DNA of 64,000 bases, from NCBI GenBank assembly GCA_002049455.2, contig KV918844.1, forward strand, positions 124,001-188,000, given 5' to 3'. Within the stretch, counting starts at the first letter, position 1; each line of letters opens with the position of its first letter. Positions 23,155 through 33,584 of this stretch are shown one piece after another. A model generated the notes under the pieces. That model saw only the letters and a program-made list of their open reading frames with translations, did not search any database and was not told where the DNA came from. This DNA comes from Porphyra umbilicalis. Lineage: Eukaryota > Rhodophyta > Bangiophyceae > Bangiales > Bangiaceae. Made by a program: the position numbers and the translations under genes.

Positions 23155-25330
23155 CCGCCTGCCACGCCCGCCGCGACGGCACGGCCGCCTCCCCCCCCCT
23201 CGCCCCCGCCGCCGACGCCGCCCACCCCCCCCCCGCCACAACCGCCGCCGCCGGAAGTCGACGACCCAGCGTCGCGAGTGGCGGCGCCTCCGCCGCCCCC
23301 ACCCTCGCCGGCGACGAGGGCGGCGTCGGCGTCGCCGCCGGCGGTGCACCCTCCCCCTCTCCCCACCCCGCTCTGCGGCTGCGGCGCGCGGTGGCGGTGC
23401 GGCTTGCCGCGTCGGCCGCCGCCGCGGCGGCGGCTCTGTCGACGCCGCCCCGTCGCGGGCGGCGGCGGCCGCCGCCGCCGTGGCCCGTGTGGTCGTCGTG
23501 TAGGGTGCGCCGCGCGCAGCAGCGGTGATGGGTCCGTCGTCGGCGTGGACGCTGGGGTGACGGTCGGGGAATGACAGTGGCGGCCGGCGTCGCACACGCG
23601 GGTCGGCGTTGTGTGGCACGCGGATCGGGTGCGCGGGGCGGAGCGTGGCGGTCGACCACGGCCGCGTCGCGCCGCCGTGTGGTTGCGCCCCGCCCGTGCC
23701 ACCGCGCCGCTTGGGGGTGTGGCCACTGGTAGCCGCCGCGCGCTTGGCACGCACGCGCGCACCACCGCCAGTCGTGGCCGCCGTTGCGACCGCTGCCGGT
23801 CGGGGCGGGCGGTGGCGACGCGGCCGCCGTCGACCACACCCGCCGCCGTGGCTGGCGGCGGCGACGGACGCGAGGCGCTCGCCCGCCGGCGGCGACGGCG
23901 CCAACGACAGGGCGGCGCGCGGCGCCACGGCGGGCGGTCACTGGGGGGAAAGGGCGGGCGGGGGGGGGGGGCACCCCCCCGCCGGAACCCGTGGCGTCAG
24001 CCGCTCGTCTGCCCGTGGCGGCGACGCGTCGGCTGGTGACGGCGCGCGGGCGACGGCGCGGGCGACCGGCCGCCGGGGGCGGGCGCCGCCGCCGCCGCGG
24101 CCTCCGGTGGCTGGCCACTGGCCGGCGACGGCGCGGCGGGGGTGCCGCCACCGACGCCGCCGCCGACGCTGCAGCGCGCAGCGTGTCCTCCCCGTGTGTA
24201 GCTGGGCGGCCACGGCCGCGCCACATGGGGGGACGGGGTCGGACACCCGCATCGCACCTGCGGCAACGTGCGCGGCTGTGGCGGCGCGCGCGTCGTCTGG
24301 TGGCGCGGCGCGTGGCGGCCGCTCGCCCATGGGCGCCGCGTTGTTGTCTGCGGCGGCAATGCCATCCGCACCCCCCACCCCTCCGCCCCTCAACTCCCCC
24401 CCCCCCCCCCGGAATCCGAGTGGCACTGCATCAGCGGCGGTGCCTCTGGCGTCACCGGCACTGTGGCGGCCGCCAGCACCGCCACACGGAGGCGGCGGCG
24501 GCGCGGGGCACGGCACTAGACGCGTCGGGCGGCGGGCGGTCGGGCGTCTGCGGTCCCGGCGTGTCGGGTGCGACCGGCCCGCCGACGGGGCGGGCGGTGC
24601 CGCACCGCCGTAGCCGGCGGCGGGGGCGGCGGGGGGTGCGCCTGCCAGCCGCCGTGCCCGCCCGCGGTGGACCACCGACGGCCGCGGGGGCGGCGGTGGC
24701 AGCGGCGGTAAGGTGAGGGGGGCGCCCCCGCTGCCGCCGCCGCCTCTGCGGTTGCGGTGGAGGGGGCGGCGGCGCCGCCGGCGACGGCCGGCGGCAACGC
24801 ACGTGGGTGGCGCACCGGGTGACGGCGGCGGGAGCGGCGGCGGCGGCGGACGCGGCGGCCGTCGGTTGCGCCATACGGTGCCGCGACGGCGGACGCGCAG
24901 GCGCGGTCGGCGCGGCGTCGCCGCAGCGTCGGCGTCGCGCCGCTGCGCGCGGTGGTCCTCCCCTGGGCGGGCGCACGACGTCATTGCCGCGGCAGGAGCC
25001 AACAGCGGCTGCGGTGCGGCTGCCTTCGGGTGCGACCGGTGGGCCGACACGGCGTCGTTGCGACCCGACGCGGTGGGGCGCGGGGGGTGGAGAGGGGCAT
25101 GCGCCCGCAGCGGCGCCGCGGCGGTGGACGGCCGGTGTTGCCCGTGTGGGCGTCGGGTGCGCCCGAGACGACCCACCCGTCGGCCGAGTGCGCTGTGCGG
25201 GCGTGGGGGGCAGGCAAGAGATGTCGCGGCTGGCGGCGCAGCCGTGGGTGACGGTGGCGGCAGCGGGACAGGGGGGGAGTCGGGCGAGTCTGGCGGGACG
25301 GATGTCTGTGTTGAACGGCTGTTTCACACC
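23155..25330. other. GC-rich low-complexity island 5
   Basis: Begins immediately after the 22.1-kb TIR element and ends near a T-rich stretch at 25,345-25,375. Frames of 300-400 codons are open on both strands and mirror each other. No domain recognised. Confidence 0.5.
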
Positions 25331-25407
25331 CGGACGGCATCGGTTGTGTTGTTCCTTGTTTTTTTTTGTTCTTTCTGTGTGGCGCTTGCCTTGCCCCGGC
25401 GTGTTGG

Positions 25408-25668
25408 GGTCGTATGCTCCGAGGCTGTTCCTTGCGCTTCGCGCCTGCTTTAATGCTCCGAGGCTCCTCGTAGCGCGACGCGCCTTCATTACTGTGTGTA
25501 GCCTTGGGGAAACCTTAGTTTGGAAGGAAACGACACTCCTTCGCTTTCTGGCTCGTGCTGTTGTTCGCTGTGTCGAGTTCTCGTTTGTTATCGGCTCTCC
25601 TCAGGCCTGAACGTCTGGGGTTCCACACGCCGAAGCTAGTCATTGCGCTTCACGCTTGCTGTAAATGT
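25408..25668 (+). repeat. Three copies of the island-tail repeat
   Basis: Two adjacent copies of TGCTCCGAGGCT followed by a GCGC-rich palindromic block lie at about 25,415-25,490. A third, beginning CACGCCGAAGCT, lies at 25,627-25,668. They match the 11,982 block after GC island 3. Confidence 0.5.
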
Positions 25669-25831
25669 GAACTTTCGTAGTGCGACGGCCAAGGACGTGG
25701 TAGTGGCAGTTGGAACCGCCGCACAGTGGGTCGGCCGGGTGCCTGCAAGCCCGGGCAGCACGGCGCCGCAGCAGCGTCGGCGCTTCACAGCCGCCGCCGT
25801 TGCGCTTCGTTTGATCGATAATGGAGAAATA

Positions 25832-25963
25832 CAGCCGTTCTCCCAAAAATCCCGCACTGCAACTGTCCCAAAAGTGTTCCAAATCGGCCTGTACGTGGTC
25901 GTAGAGGCCGATTTGGAACTCTTTTGCAACAGTTGGAGTGCGGGATTTTTGGGAGAACGGCTG
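25832..25963. mobile_element. 132-bp foldback MITE, copy 1 (TA duplication)
   Basis: An almost perfect palindrome starting CAGCCGTTCTCCCAAAAATC and ending in its reverse complement, with TA on each side (25,830-25,831 and 25,964-25,965). A TA duplication and long inverted repeats fit a Tc1/mariner-type MITE. Three further copies in the window have exactly the same length. Confidence 0.9.
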
Positions 25964-25969
25964 TAGGCC

Positions 25970-26560
25970 GGCGAAGCAGGCTCATACCATGCGTGATAGA
26001 CGTGGGTCCGTTTCTGCGGAGGCAACACAGCACCGCGACACCCATGACACACGATATCCTTGCTGGATCGTCATATTGCCATTCTTCTTCGATATTGACT
26101 CGACTCTTGTCACTTGACACCACATGTGGTCACCATATATTCAATCGCGCATGGTATTCTACGATTTGATCTGGATCCTTGAAAGATTCATGAAGCATGA
26201 AATACAGCAGCCATATTTCAAAACCGATGTACAATTTCGGAAAGCTTGTAACCGTAACATTGTTGCCACATCTATTTCGGGAGCTGATCGACACTGATTG
26301 ACGCCGGACGTGAGACCAAGGCCAGGCTGCATTGCGGCTGAGTCGCCAAGTGCCTGAAGATTCTTGACCAAGGACGGGGACAAGAAGCGCGCAGTCGCAG
26401 CGTGAAGAGAACTCAACGCAGTGCTCCACATGCGCTGGACACACCACCGGCAGACGCACATATTTGTCGACAAACACGCAACCAAGATGGCGGAAAACAA
26501 GAAACAACCGCAGCTTGAGCACATCGCGCACTATCACCCCCGGTATAGGCACACTAAAAC
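25970..26560. other. No supportable gene
   Basis: Spacer between the MITE and the stop codon of the coiled-coil gene. Short frames only; no clear AATAAA on the minus strand after the stop. Confidence 0.4.
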
Positions 26561-26562
26561 GT

Positions 26563-29500
26563 CTAAGACGCACACTCTGGACCGTTGTCGGCATCGGCGC
26601 CGTCACCGCCTGCATCAGGCCCATCCCTCTCGTCACCACTGGACCGGACCACACCTTGCTGTGGAGCCACGTCACCAGATAGGCGAGCACTGCTCGTCGC
26701 GGCAACAGCTGCTTCTTTTTCCCGCAACTTGTCCAACTCCGCCACAAAGCCGCGTAACTCGTCCAGCCACACGTGCCACGGCACGCGAACAGACGGCTTC
26801 TTCTTTCCCGCCGACGTCGCTGTCACCTCCCGGTCCTCCTCCTTGTCCTTCCAATCCTTGTCCGCCCAGGCCACGTGCCACAGTCGAAGAATGTAGACGC
26901 GCGCCTTCTCCTTGTTGTCAACCCCCGGCTTGTTCATGGCAATGTCGCGGAGCTTGTCGTACACGCGGCTTTCCGGCTTGCCGTGGCCGCCCCAACGAAA
27001 CGAAGACAGCATGATGCGCAGCGACTCAGCGCAGATGTTCTTCTTGGTCTCGGAGACCACATCGGGGCGGATATTGTCGACGTCCGACCAAACGTCGTTT
27101 TCCGCGTCGTACTCCTCAAGGAGGATGCGAGCCGCGACCATCATGCGCCTCCACGTGGGGTCTTGCTTGCTTGGGTACACCTTTTCGAGCACGGCCGCCT
27201 TCTTGGAGCCTGCACCCTGCCGCACCGTCTTGCGGGGTGGACGGTGAGGCGCGATGCCGCCCTCCGCCAACACAGGAGCAGACGTGGGGGGCACGGCTGC
27301 GCCGCTGGGCACCTGGCTTGTTGGAGGCGGAGCGGAAGCGGGCACTGACGGCGTGCTGTCCATTGGGTGGGCCACAGGTGCGGCAACGGCGGGCGTCTCC
27401 AACGACGTGCCGACAGCGCCAAGAAGCGGCGCCACCGTGGCGTCCGGAAAACCCCCATCGGGCAAGTCATTGTTGAACTTCGCGTACAGGAGGTTGATGA
27501 CGGTGAGGAGGTTGGAGATGAGGAAGGGGCCTAGCTGCGTGATCTCGCCGTAGAGCCCGGCCGGCAGCGCGCCGCGCAGCACTTCGGTGAACCAGGGCTC
27601 TAATCCCTTCTTTGTCGCGGGAGCAGTGTGGACAGAGCGCCCAGCGGCAAAGTTGATCAAGTAGTACGGGTAGACCTCGGCCTTGATGAGCACGCTGATG
27701 AGCTGGCCACGAGGAATGGCATCAAAGATGGCGCCCACGTTGACAAACAAACGCGTCCAGCTGTCGTACTGGGCCTGGATGATGGAGGCCTGAGTCGCGG
27801 CCGCCGTGCGCTCACTGCCAGACGCTGGTAACCCTCCGACACTGTTGCCAGGCCGCCCAACTGCCCCGCCAGACGATGGCGGTGCGTGTACAGAGGGAGC
27901 TGCAGAGCCAACCGCGGGAGGGATCTCCTTGCTCTGTGGTGTAGACCGTAGCGGAGGTGCAGCGTTGACAGACGAATCGCACACGGCAGGAGATGCTCCT
28001 GCGGAGGAAGTGGAGGCATTGCCGGAGGCAACAGCAGGAAGCGATGGGAGCACAGCGGCGGGGGGGTGCCACGGACTCCCCGCTGCGGCGGCCGAAAACG
28101 CGGCAGGAGGGTGCTGCCACACTGCACCGACAGCCGCACGTACAGCAGCATCGAACGCCTCCCCAGCGGAGGCTTGGCGCTCGCCCGCTGCTTGGTGCTC
28201 GGCGTCCGTTTGGCGGACACGGGCGGCCTCGCGCTCGCGGGCCTCCTCCGCCTCGCGGTCAGCGGCGGCCTTGCGGTCGGCGGCGGCTTGGCGCTCGTCT
28301 GCTGCTTGGCGCTCGGCGTCCGCTTGGCGGACGCGGGCGGCTTCGCGCTCGCGAGCCTCCTCGGCCTCGCGGTCGGCGGCGGCCTTGCGGTCGGCGGCGG
28401 CTTGGCGCTCGTCTGCTGCTTGACGCTCGGCGTCCGCTTGGCGGACGCGGGCGGCTTCGCGCTCGCGAGCCTCCTCGGCCTCGCGGTCGGCGGCGGCCTT
28501 GCGGTCGGCGGCGGCTTGGCGCTCGTCTGCTGCTTGGCGCTCGGCGTCCGCTTGGCGGACGCGGGCGGCTTCGCGCTCGCGAGCCTCCTCGGCCTCGCGG
28601 TCGGCGGCGGCCTTGCGGTCGGCGGCGGCTTGGCGCTCGTCTGCTGCTTGGCGCTCGGCGTCCGCTTGGCGGACGCGCGCGGCTTCGCGCTCGCGAGCCT
28701 CCTCGGCCTCGCAGTCGGCGGCGGCCTTGCGGTCGGCGGCGGCTTGGCGCTCGTCTACTGCTTGGCGCTCGGCGTCCGCTTCGCGGACGCGGGCGACTTC
28801 GTGCTCGCGAGCCTCTGCCGCCTCGCGGTCGGCGGCGGTCTTGCGGTCGGCGGCGGCTTGGCGCTCGTCTGCTGCTTGGCGCTCGGCGTCCGCTTGGCGG
28901 ACGCGGGCGGCTTCGCGCTCGCGAGCCTCCTCGGCCTCGCGGTCGGCGGCGGCCTTGCGGTCGGCGGCGGCTTGGCGCTCGTCTGCTGCTTGACGCTCGG
29001 CGTCCGCTTGGCGGACGCGGGCGGCTTCGCGCTCGCGAGCCTCCTCGGCCTCGCGGTCGGCGGCGGCCTTGCGGTCGGCGGCGGCTTGGCGCTCGTCTGC
29101 TGCTTGGCGCGCGGCGTCCGCTTCGCGGACGCGGGCGACTTCGTGCTCGCGAGCCTCTGCCGCCTCGCGGTCGGCGGCGGTCTTGCGGTCGGCGGCGGCT
29201 TGGCGCTCGTCTGCTGCTTGGCGCTCGGCGTCCGCTTGGCGGACGCGGGCGCCTTCGCGCTCGCGAGCCTCCTCGGCCTCGCGGTCAGCGGCGGCCTTGC
29301 GGTCGGCGGCGGCTTGGCGCTCGTCTGCTGCTTGGCGCTCGGCGTCCGCTTGGCGGACACTGGCGGCCGCCCGCACGCGGGCCTCCTCGGCCTCGCGGTC
29401 GGCGGCGGCCTTGCGGTCGGCGACTGCTTGGCGCAGCCGCACCGCCTCGGCCTTTTCTTCGGCGGCGGCCCGGTGGTCGGAATCTGCGTCACTGTCCGAT

Positions 29501-29913
29501 GCCGTTGGGTGTTCGACTGCGGCCTTCGGATGGGCCTCCCGATGCTCTTGGGAGTCCTCGACCGGCCCCTCACATCGCGCGCTGGATGCAGCGTGCAGCG
29601 CTTTGTGCTCATCAGCGACGCGACGTTGAAGAACGTCGTTTTCTTGTTCAGAAGACGCGACAGCTGCGGCGACCGCGCTCATGAGCATCTTGTGTGTTTT
29701 TGACACATGGTCGGCGCCCGTGGGGGTTCGCGTGTCGTCACGGGTTGACGAATCGTCCGCCCTTGGATCTTCAACTGGCGGTACAGATCCACGCTTGGTC
29801 TCCTTTTCCCGTTTAGGCGGTGCATCAGACGCAGGCCCTGCAGTCGAGGATGTCCCCTGTCGTGCACGATCGGTCTTGCGCTTTTTCCGTGAGGTCCACT
29901 TGTTGCTACCCAT
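26563..29913 (-). CDS. 1116-residue repeat coiled-coil protein
   Basis: One uninterrupted frame. The ATG at 29,913 is preferred because 'MGSNKWTSRKKRK' gives a natural basic, NLS-like start; the frame stays open 14 codons upstream. Residues ~1-150 are charged and disordered. They are followed by eleven near-identical 38-residue repeats rich in Ala, Arg, Glu, Asp and Gln (type 'ADRKAAADREAEEARERE') that should form a long helical coiled coil. A Pro/Ser/Ala linker comes next, then two globular-looking segments. The first contains 'SWTRLFVNVGAIFDAIPRGQ'. The C-terminal one contains 'TWRRMMVAARILLEEYD' and 'RVYILRLWHVAWADKDWKD'. No family recognised. The product is probably nuclear (inference), possibly a mobile-element accessory or structural protein. 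It is separated by about 860 bp from another minus-strand gene upstream. Confidence 0.7.
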   Translation of the reverse strand: MGSNKWTSRKKRKTDRARQGTSSTAGPASDAPPKREKETKRGSVPPVEDPRADDSSTRDDTRTPTGADHVSKTHKMLMSAVAAAVASSEQENDVLQRRVADEHKALHAASSARCEGPVEDSQEHREAHPKAAVEHPTASDSDADSDHRAAAEEKAEAVRLRQAVADRKAAADREAEEARVRAAASVRQADAERQAADERQAAADRKAAADREAEEAREREGARVRQADAERQAADERQAAADRKTAADREAAEAREHEVARVREADAARQAADERQAAADRKAAADREAEEAREREAARVRQADAERQAADERQAAADRKAAADREAEEAREREAARVRQADAERQAADERQAAADRKTAADREAAEAREHEVARVREADAERQAVDERQAAADRKAAADCEAEEAREREAARVRQADAERQAADERQAAADRKAAADREAEEAREREAARVRQADAERQAADERQAAADRKAAADREAEEAREREAARVRQADAERQAADERQAAADRKAAADREAEEAREREAARVRQADAERQAADERQAAADRKAAADREAEEAREREAARVRQTDAEHQAAGERQASAGEAFDAAVRAAVGAVWQHPPAAFSAAAAGSPWHPPAAVLPSLPAVASGNASTSSAGASPAVCDSSVNAAPPLRSTPQSKEIPPAVGSAAPSVHAPPSSGGAVGRPGNSVGGLPASGSERTAAATQASIIQAQYDSWTRLFVNVGAIFDAIPRGQLISVLIKAEVYPYYLINFAAGRSVHTAPATKKGLEPWFTEVLRGALPAGLYGEITQLGPFLISNLLTVINLLYAKFNNDLPDGGFPDATVAPLLGAVGTSLETPAVAAPVAHPMDSTPSVPASAPPPTSQVPSGAAVPPTSAPVLAEGGIAPHRPPRKTVRQGAGSKKAAVLEKVYPSKQDPTWRRMMVAARILLEEYDAENDVWSDVDNIRPDVVSETKKNICAESLRIMLSSFRWGGHGKPESRVYDKLRDIAMNKPGVDNKEKARVYILRLWHVAWADKDWKDKEEDREVTATSAGKKKPSVRVPWHVWLDELRGFVAELDKLREKEAAVAATSSARLSGDVAPQQGVVRSSGDERDGPDAGGDGADADNGPECAS
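28180..29440 (-). repeat. 114-bp coding tandem repeat, ~11 units
   Basis: Each unit encodes 38 residues. Variant units (coding KTAADREAAEAREHEV) occur at positions 3 and 6 in protein order. Their DNA landmarks (GCCTCTGCCGCCTCGCGG at 28,811 and 29,153) are exactly 342 bp apart, so triplets of units were copied together. Confidence 0.9.
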
Positions 29914-30771
29914 CTGCCAAGAAGCATACAAGTAAGAAAAACAAGCTTCAAGCACAGGAGTATGCTAGAATAGGATTGGGGGCGTGAGACGGTCAGCAAA
30001 CGTTGTTTCAAGAGCTATGTGACTACTCAAAGGCACCCACCACAGCCTCTTATGCACAGAATAGAAGACGACCTGGAAGAAGACCAAGTCACGAGAAAAA
30101 CGGCCGGTCTTACCTTTTGGAGAACCAATCGCGGCAGATGCGAACGATGAGAGCGTGAGATGAAACAAGTGAAGAGAACTTCAAGGACAAGACAAGATGT
30201 TCCAGGTCCAATGCCACCTCCAGCACGAGCGCAGCTCGAGAACGAGCCGGAAGAGAAATCCAGGAGGGACCACGACGCGCAAGGACCAGAGTGCGTGCGA
30301 GAAGAGCGCACCGCGCATCTCGTTGCGTTTCGAGTGTCATGACAGTCGAAGGAGCGGCCCGAAATTCGTGACGACATTTGCTCACATCACCTTAGTTTGT
30401 TCAACGAGAAAGAAACATTACAAGGAGGGGAGTATCAGATCATGTCACTAGTTTCTAAAGTTCACGTCACAATCTTATAAATACTGTTGCCATATATGAC
30501 ATATGGCACGAGTGAGGCAAACTAGTCACCTAGTGAAGTGTACGGTACGCGATGTTGCGAACATGGTGCAGAAGCACGGAAATCCAAAGCAGACGTCCAT
30601 CGTTGCGTCGTCCAGAAAGGCATGCCAGTCTCGGTCCTGTATCTGGGCCGCAAATCGCACGAGACCTACGACGAAGCACAAAAAAGGGACGAGGCGGTAC
30701 ACACGAACTTCTGTACCGGCTGTCGAGGGGCAACAACGGTCAACGGACAGAAGCAAGCAGGTCCCCTTCCT
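29914..30771. other. Intergenic, no gene seen
   Basis: Moderate-to-low GC spacer between the two minus-strand genes. It should hold the promoter of the coiled-coil gene; no TATA or other element stands out. Confidence 0.45.
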
Positions 30772-31668
30772 TTACTTCTCCCGGATCATAGCTGAACAGA
30801 ACATCTGCACCTTGTTGTAACCAAACGTCTCTCCACGCCCCACACGCTTAGCACGCTCCCCGCGGAGCAGCACTCGAAGCGCCGTCCAGCCACCGGTCTC
30901 ATGCGCAGCCTTCGCAATAGCCCGACGCTTTGAGAGCATTGATGACGAGGCTCTTCCAAACGGCTGCTTCTTGTCCCACTCAACACGATCGGGTTGGCCA
31001 TGATGAAGCTTCTTCAAGGCAGGAGTAGAGCCCACACCGACCTCCCATGACATCTCGACAGCGTCCATCATGTGCTCCCAGTCGCGTGGCAGCCGCTCCA
31101 TCTCAATGGGCTTTGCACGCACTTCCACAGAGCGGGATGGTGCACATGTAGACGACGCTGAAGGGGGCGAGCATGGTCGCCGCGACCGCGTACAGCTGGC
31201 CGTTTCACAGCACGGCTCAGGCACGGCCAACGCCCCGCAGCTAGGTGGATCTTTGGGCCTGCTTGTCGCCCGTGATGGGTCTTCGAACGTGGCGCTCGCC
31301 AAAATGGAAGCCGACTTGACGAACTGCCCGGCCAAGCCAACCTTGGCCGCGCCTCGGCGATGCGCCTCCTTGATGTTCTTGAGTCGGGTCTCGACACTAT
31401 TACAAAGAGCTCGTTCCGTCGACGGGATGTGACTTTTGCGCCGGTTGGTCACGAGGGCACGGGCCAGCCTTAGATGGCCATCAATGCTCTCAGGAAGGGG
31501 GCGGGGCACAAAAGCACGATTCAAGGGGTTGACCGACACCGAAGTGCCGACGACCAGCTTGTCCCGGGAGTCGGTGCCTCGGTCGTCGTTGGCATCGAGG
31601 ATGAAGGAGTCACCAGGTGGGGCGTCCGCTCCCATGGGGGGGTGTGCTCGAGAGGGAGGGAGGGACAT
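30772..31668 (-). CDS. 298-residue protein of unknown function
   Basis: Uninterrupted frame from ATG at 31,668 to a stop at 30,772. The N-terminus is Pro/Asp-rich. The middle is basic and helical ('SVETRLKNIKEAHRRGAAKV'), followed by a Cys/Ser-rich low-complexity stretch near residues 150-185. The C-terminal ~110 residues look globular, with 'WEHMMDAVEMSWEVGVG' and a basic tail ('GGWTALRVLLRGERAKRV') that could bind nucleic acid. I do not recognise the family. It lies upstream of, and divergent from, the tyrosine-recombinase gene and could belong to the same mobile unit, but nothing in the sequence proves that. Confidence 0.55.
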   Translation of the reverse strand: MSLPPSRAHPPMGADAPPGDSFILDANDDRGTDSRDKLVVGTSVSVNPLNRAFVPRPLPESIDGHLRLARALVTNRRKSHIPSTERALCNSVETRLKNIKEAHRRGAAKVGLAGQFVKSASILASATFEDPSRATSRPKDPPSCGALAVPEPCCETASCTRSRRPCSPPSASSTCAPSRSVEVRAKPIEMERLPRDWEHMMDAVEMSWEVGVGSTPALKKLHHGQPDRVEWDKKQPFGRASSSMLSKRRAIAKAAHETGGWTALRVLLRGERAKRVGRGETFGYNKVQMFCSAMIREK

Positions 31669-31928
31669 CGAAAGACGTGGAAGGAAAGCCCCGGAACTAA
31701 TGGCGGAGGGCAGATGCTCCCGACGCGATGACGGGCACGGAGCCCGCCGGGAGGGAGGGACGAGATGTCACGGTGACACCTTCAGCAGTCTAGTGAACAC
31801 AACACTCGCATCGACGCAGCTCCTGTGGGGACCCATGATGACTGGCCCTCACGAGGCAGATTTTTTCCGTGTCGTGATTTTCGATGGCACTAGTAGTCCC
31901 CGTCATCAAGATGCCGACGGCGTAATCT

Positions 31929-32723
31929 GTGGAAGTATCCGTACCAGATTGTGTAATTGGGTACCACATCGCCGTTTCCCAACGAGATTTGATGAATACC
32001 GACGGTCTCGGCATACTTGTGCCCCGGACCTGTAATGCGTCGCAAGTCGCTTCGAGGCGATCCTTTCGATCAGGGTCCCTCGACGCAGGCAGAGGCGCTT
32101 CTTGGCCCGTTTGGCCCAGCTGTTTCTTTGTCTCACAGTCCATCGCGCCCAACCTCACCGTGCCTCTCCGCCATCATTCCCTGACGGCGAGCAGGCGCCG
32201 TTACGCACCGTACCCTCTTCGCGGACGGCTGCTGCGAGCTAATACGGAACCACCGTCTCCTTTGTCCGACCCTTTCGCACTCCCTTCGATTTTTGATGAT
32301 GCTGGGACGTCTGACACGCCTGCGCCCTCAGCAGGTCTGCCACTCTCTACAGTTTCATCTTCTAAGAACACGCTCTCCCCGGGGCCGGTATCCTACACGC
32401 TCTGCGACGTTTTCGGCTTCTGGAGTCTTTTGAATGTTACCTCCTGCCATCCTATATCATTCTGTGTGCGGACGCTCTGTGCCGCTCGGGGCTCCACAAC
32501 CAAGTTCTATTTTTCTTGCGGTACTTCTGGGACACGACTGTTGTGCCTCGCAACTTTCATGAGGGGAACCAGAGGTCACCCGGTGATGAAGTTGTGTTTC
32601 AAGACCATCCATGCATCATTTAGGGACTCCGTGTGCGTCTGCTTTTTCCTTGTGAAGACTCTGTGTTTTGTGGTAGTAGTGAGCGTGGACCATGCAGAAC
32701 CATCCAGTGCCATTGCCTCATGA
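31929..32723 (+). other. Possible exon or chance ORF, 264 codons
   Basis: Open frame without a good start (the first in-frame ATG is at 31,992) and without domains. The middle is Pro/Ser/Thr-rich and the end is Cys/Val/Phe-rich. It overlaps no better candidate and runs almost to the foldback MITE at 32,726. It may be coding, but composition alone could explain it. Confidence 0.2.
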
Positions 32724-32725
32724 TA

Positions 32726-32857
32726 CAGCCGTTCGCCCAAAAATCCCGCACTTCAACTGTTGCAAAATAGTTCCGAATCGCCCTCTGCGGGGTCGTAGAG
32801 GCCGATTTGGCACTCTTTTGCAACTGTTGGAGTGCGGGATTTTTGGGAGAACGGCTG
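32726..32857. mobile_element. 132-bp foldback MITE, copy 2 (TA duplication)
   Basis: Same palindrome as the copy at 25,832, with a few substitutions (for example TTCGCCC for TTCTCCC). TA flanks lie at 32,724-32,725 and 32,858-32,859. Confidence 0.9.
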
Positions 32858-33584
32858 TAAAAAACGTTTAGTTCAGTTGACACTTCGTCAACTTATGCTA
32901 AGAACGGCACGCTACGCTGAGAACACGTGATTCTCGCGCGAGGCCGTTTTCTTTACTTCGTGAAGCCGGAGTGACGCCGGAACACGCGCCTTGGAAGAGT
33001 CTGCTGCAGTCCTGTCGTCCGGGTGAAAGCACTCCCATCCTTTGACCGAAACGGCCCGTCCACCTCGCGCAGAAACAGATTGCGTTACTTCCTGAGAAAC
33101 GTCTTCTTGCTATGACAATGACTGGCCAAGGACACCGACTAATCGGGGACAAAATGGTGGATATACACTCTTGCAGCGAATAGCGTTGCCATATGGAACA
33201 TCTTGTTACCAGCTGAATGTTTTGGTGCCTAGTTCGTGCTATCTTGCAACATCATGAAATCAGTTCTCGCCAGATAATGTCGTTGAATACTGTATTCGAC
33301 ATCTCGTTACCATGTGCATGAGCATGTGACCCGGACGGACCATATGGTAAGCGTTTTCAAACCGTCCCTCATCAGGTGGATGCAAGTGATGTCGCCTTTG
33401 TAATTGCTCCTGGTGATTGTTCCGACCTTATCGATTGCAAGAGACTGGCGACCCACTCTCTGGCCGATCGAAAGCCATGTGCAAGACCCCGCTTAAAATG
33501 AATCTGTCCCTCGCGAGTGCAGAGGCAAGTCTTCATCTCGCCGCTACGACTGCCTTCCCATGTGCTCAAGCACTATCTTGCGCG
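32858..33584. other. Upstream region of recombinase gene
   Basis: Moderate GC, with no gene of its own. The recombinase frame is open back to 33,417, and in-frame ATGs at 33,477 and 33,498 are alternative starts. Confidence 0.5.

Noticed and set aside
28180..29440. A CRISPR-like array
   Set aside because: Regular 114-bp spacing is a protein-coding repeat without unique spacers, in a eukaryotic sequence.
27993..29703. Plus-strand ORFs of about 550 codons opposite the coiled-coil gene
   Set aside because: They are shadows of the 114-bp repeat; the minus frame has better composition, a basic N-terminus and globular ends.
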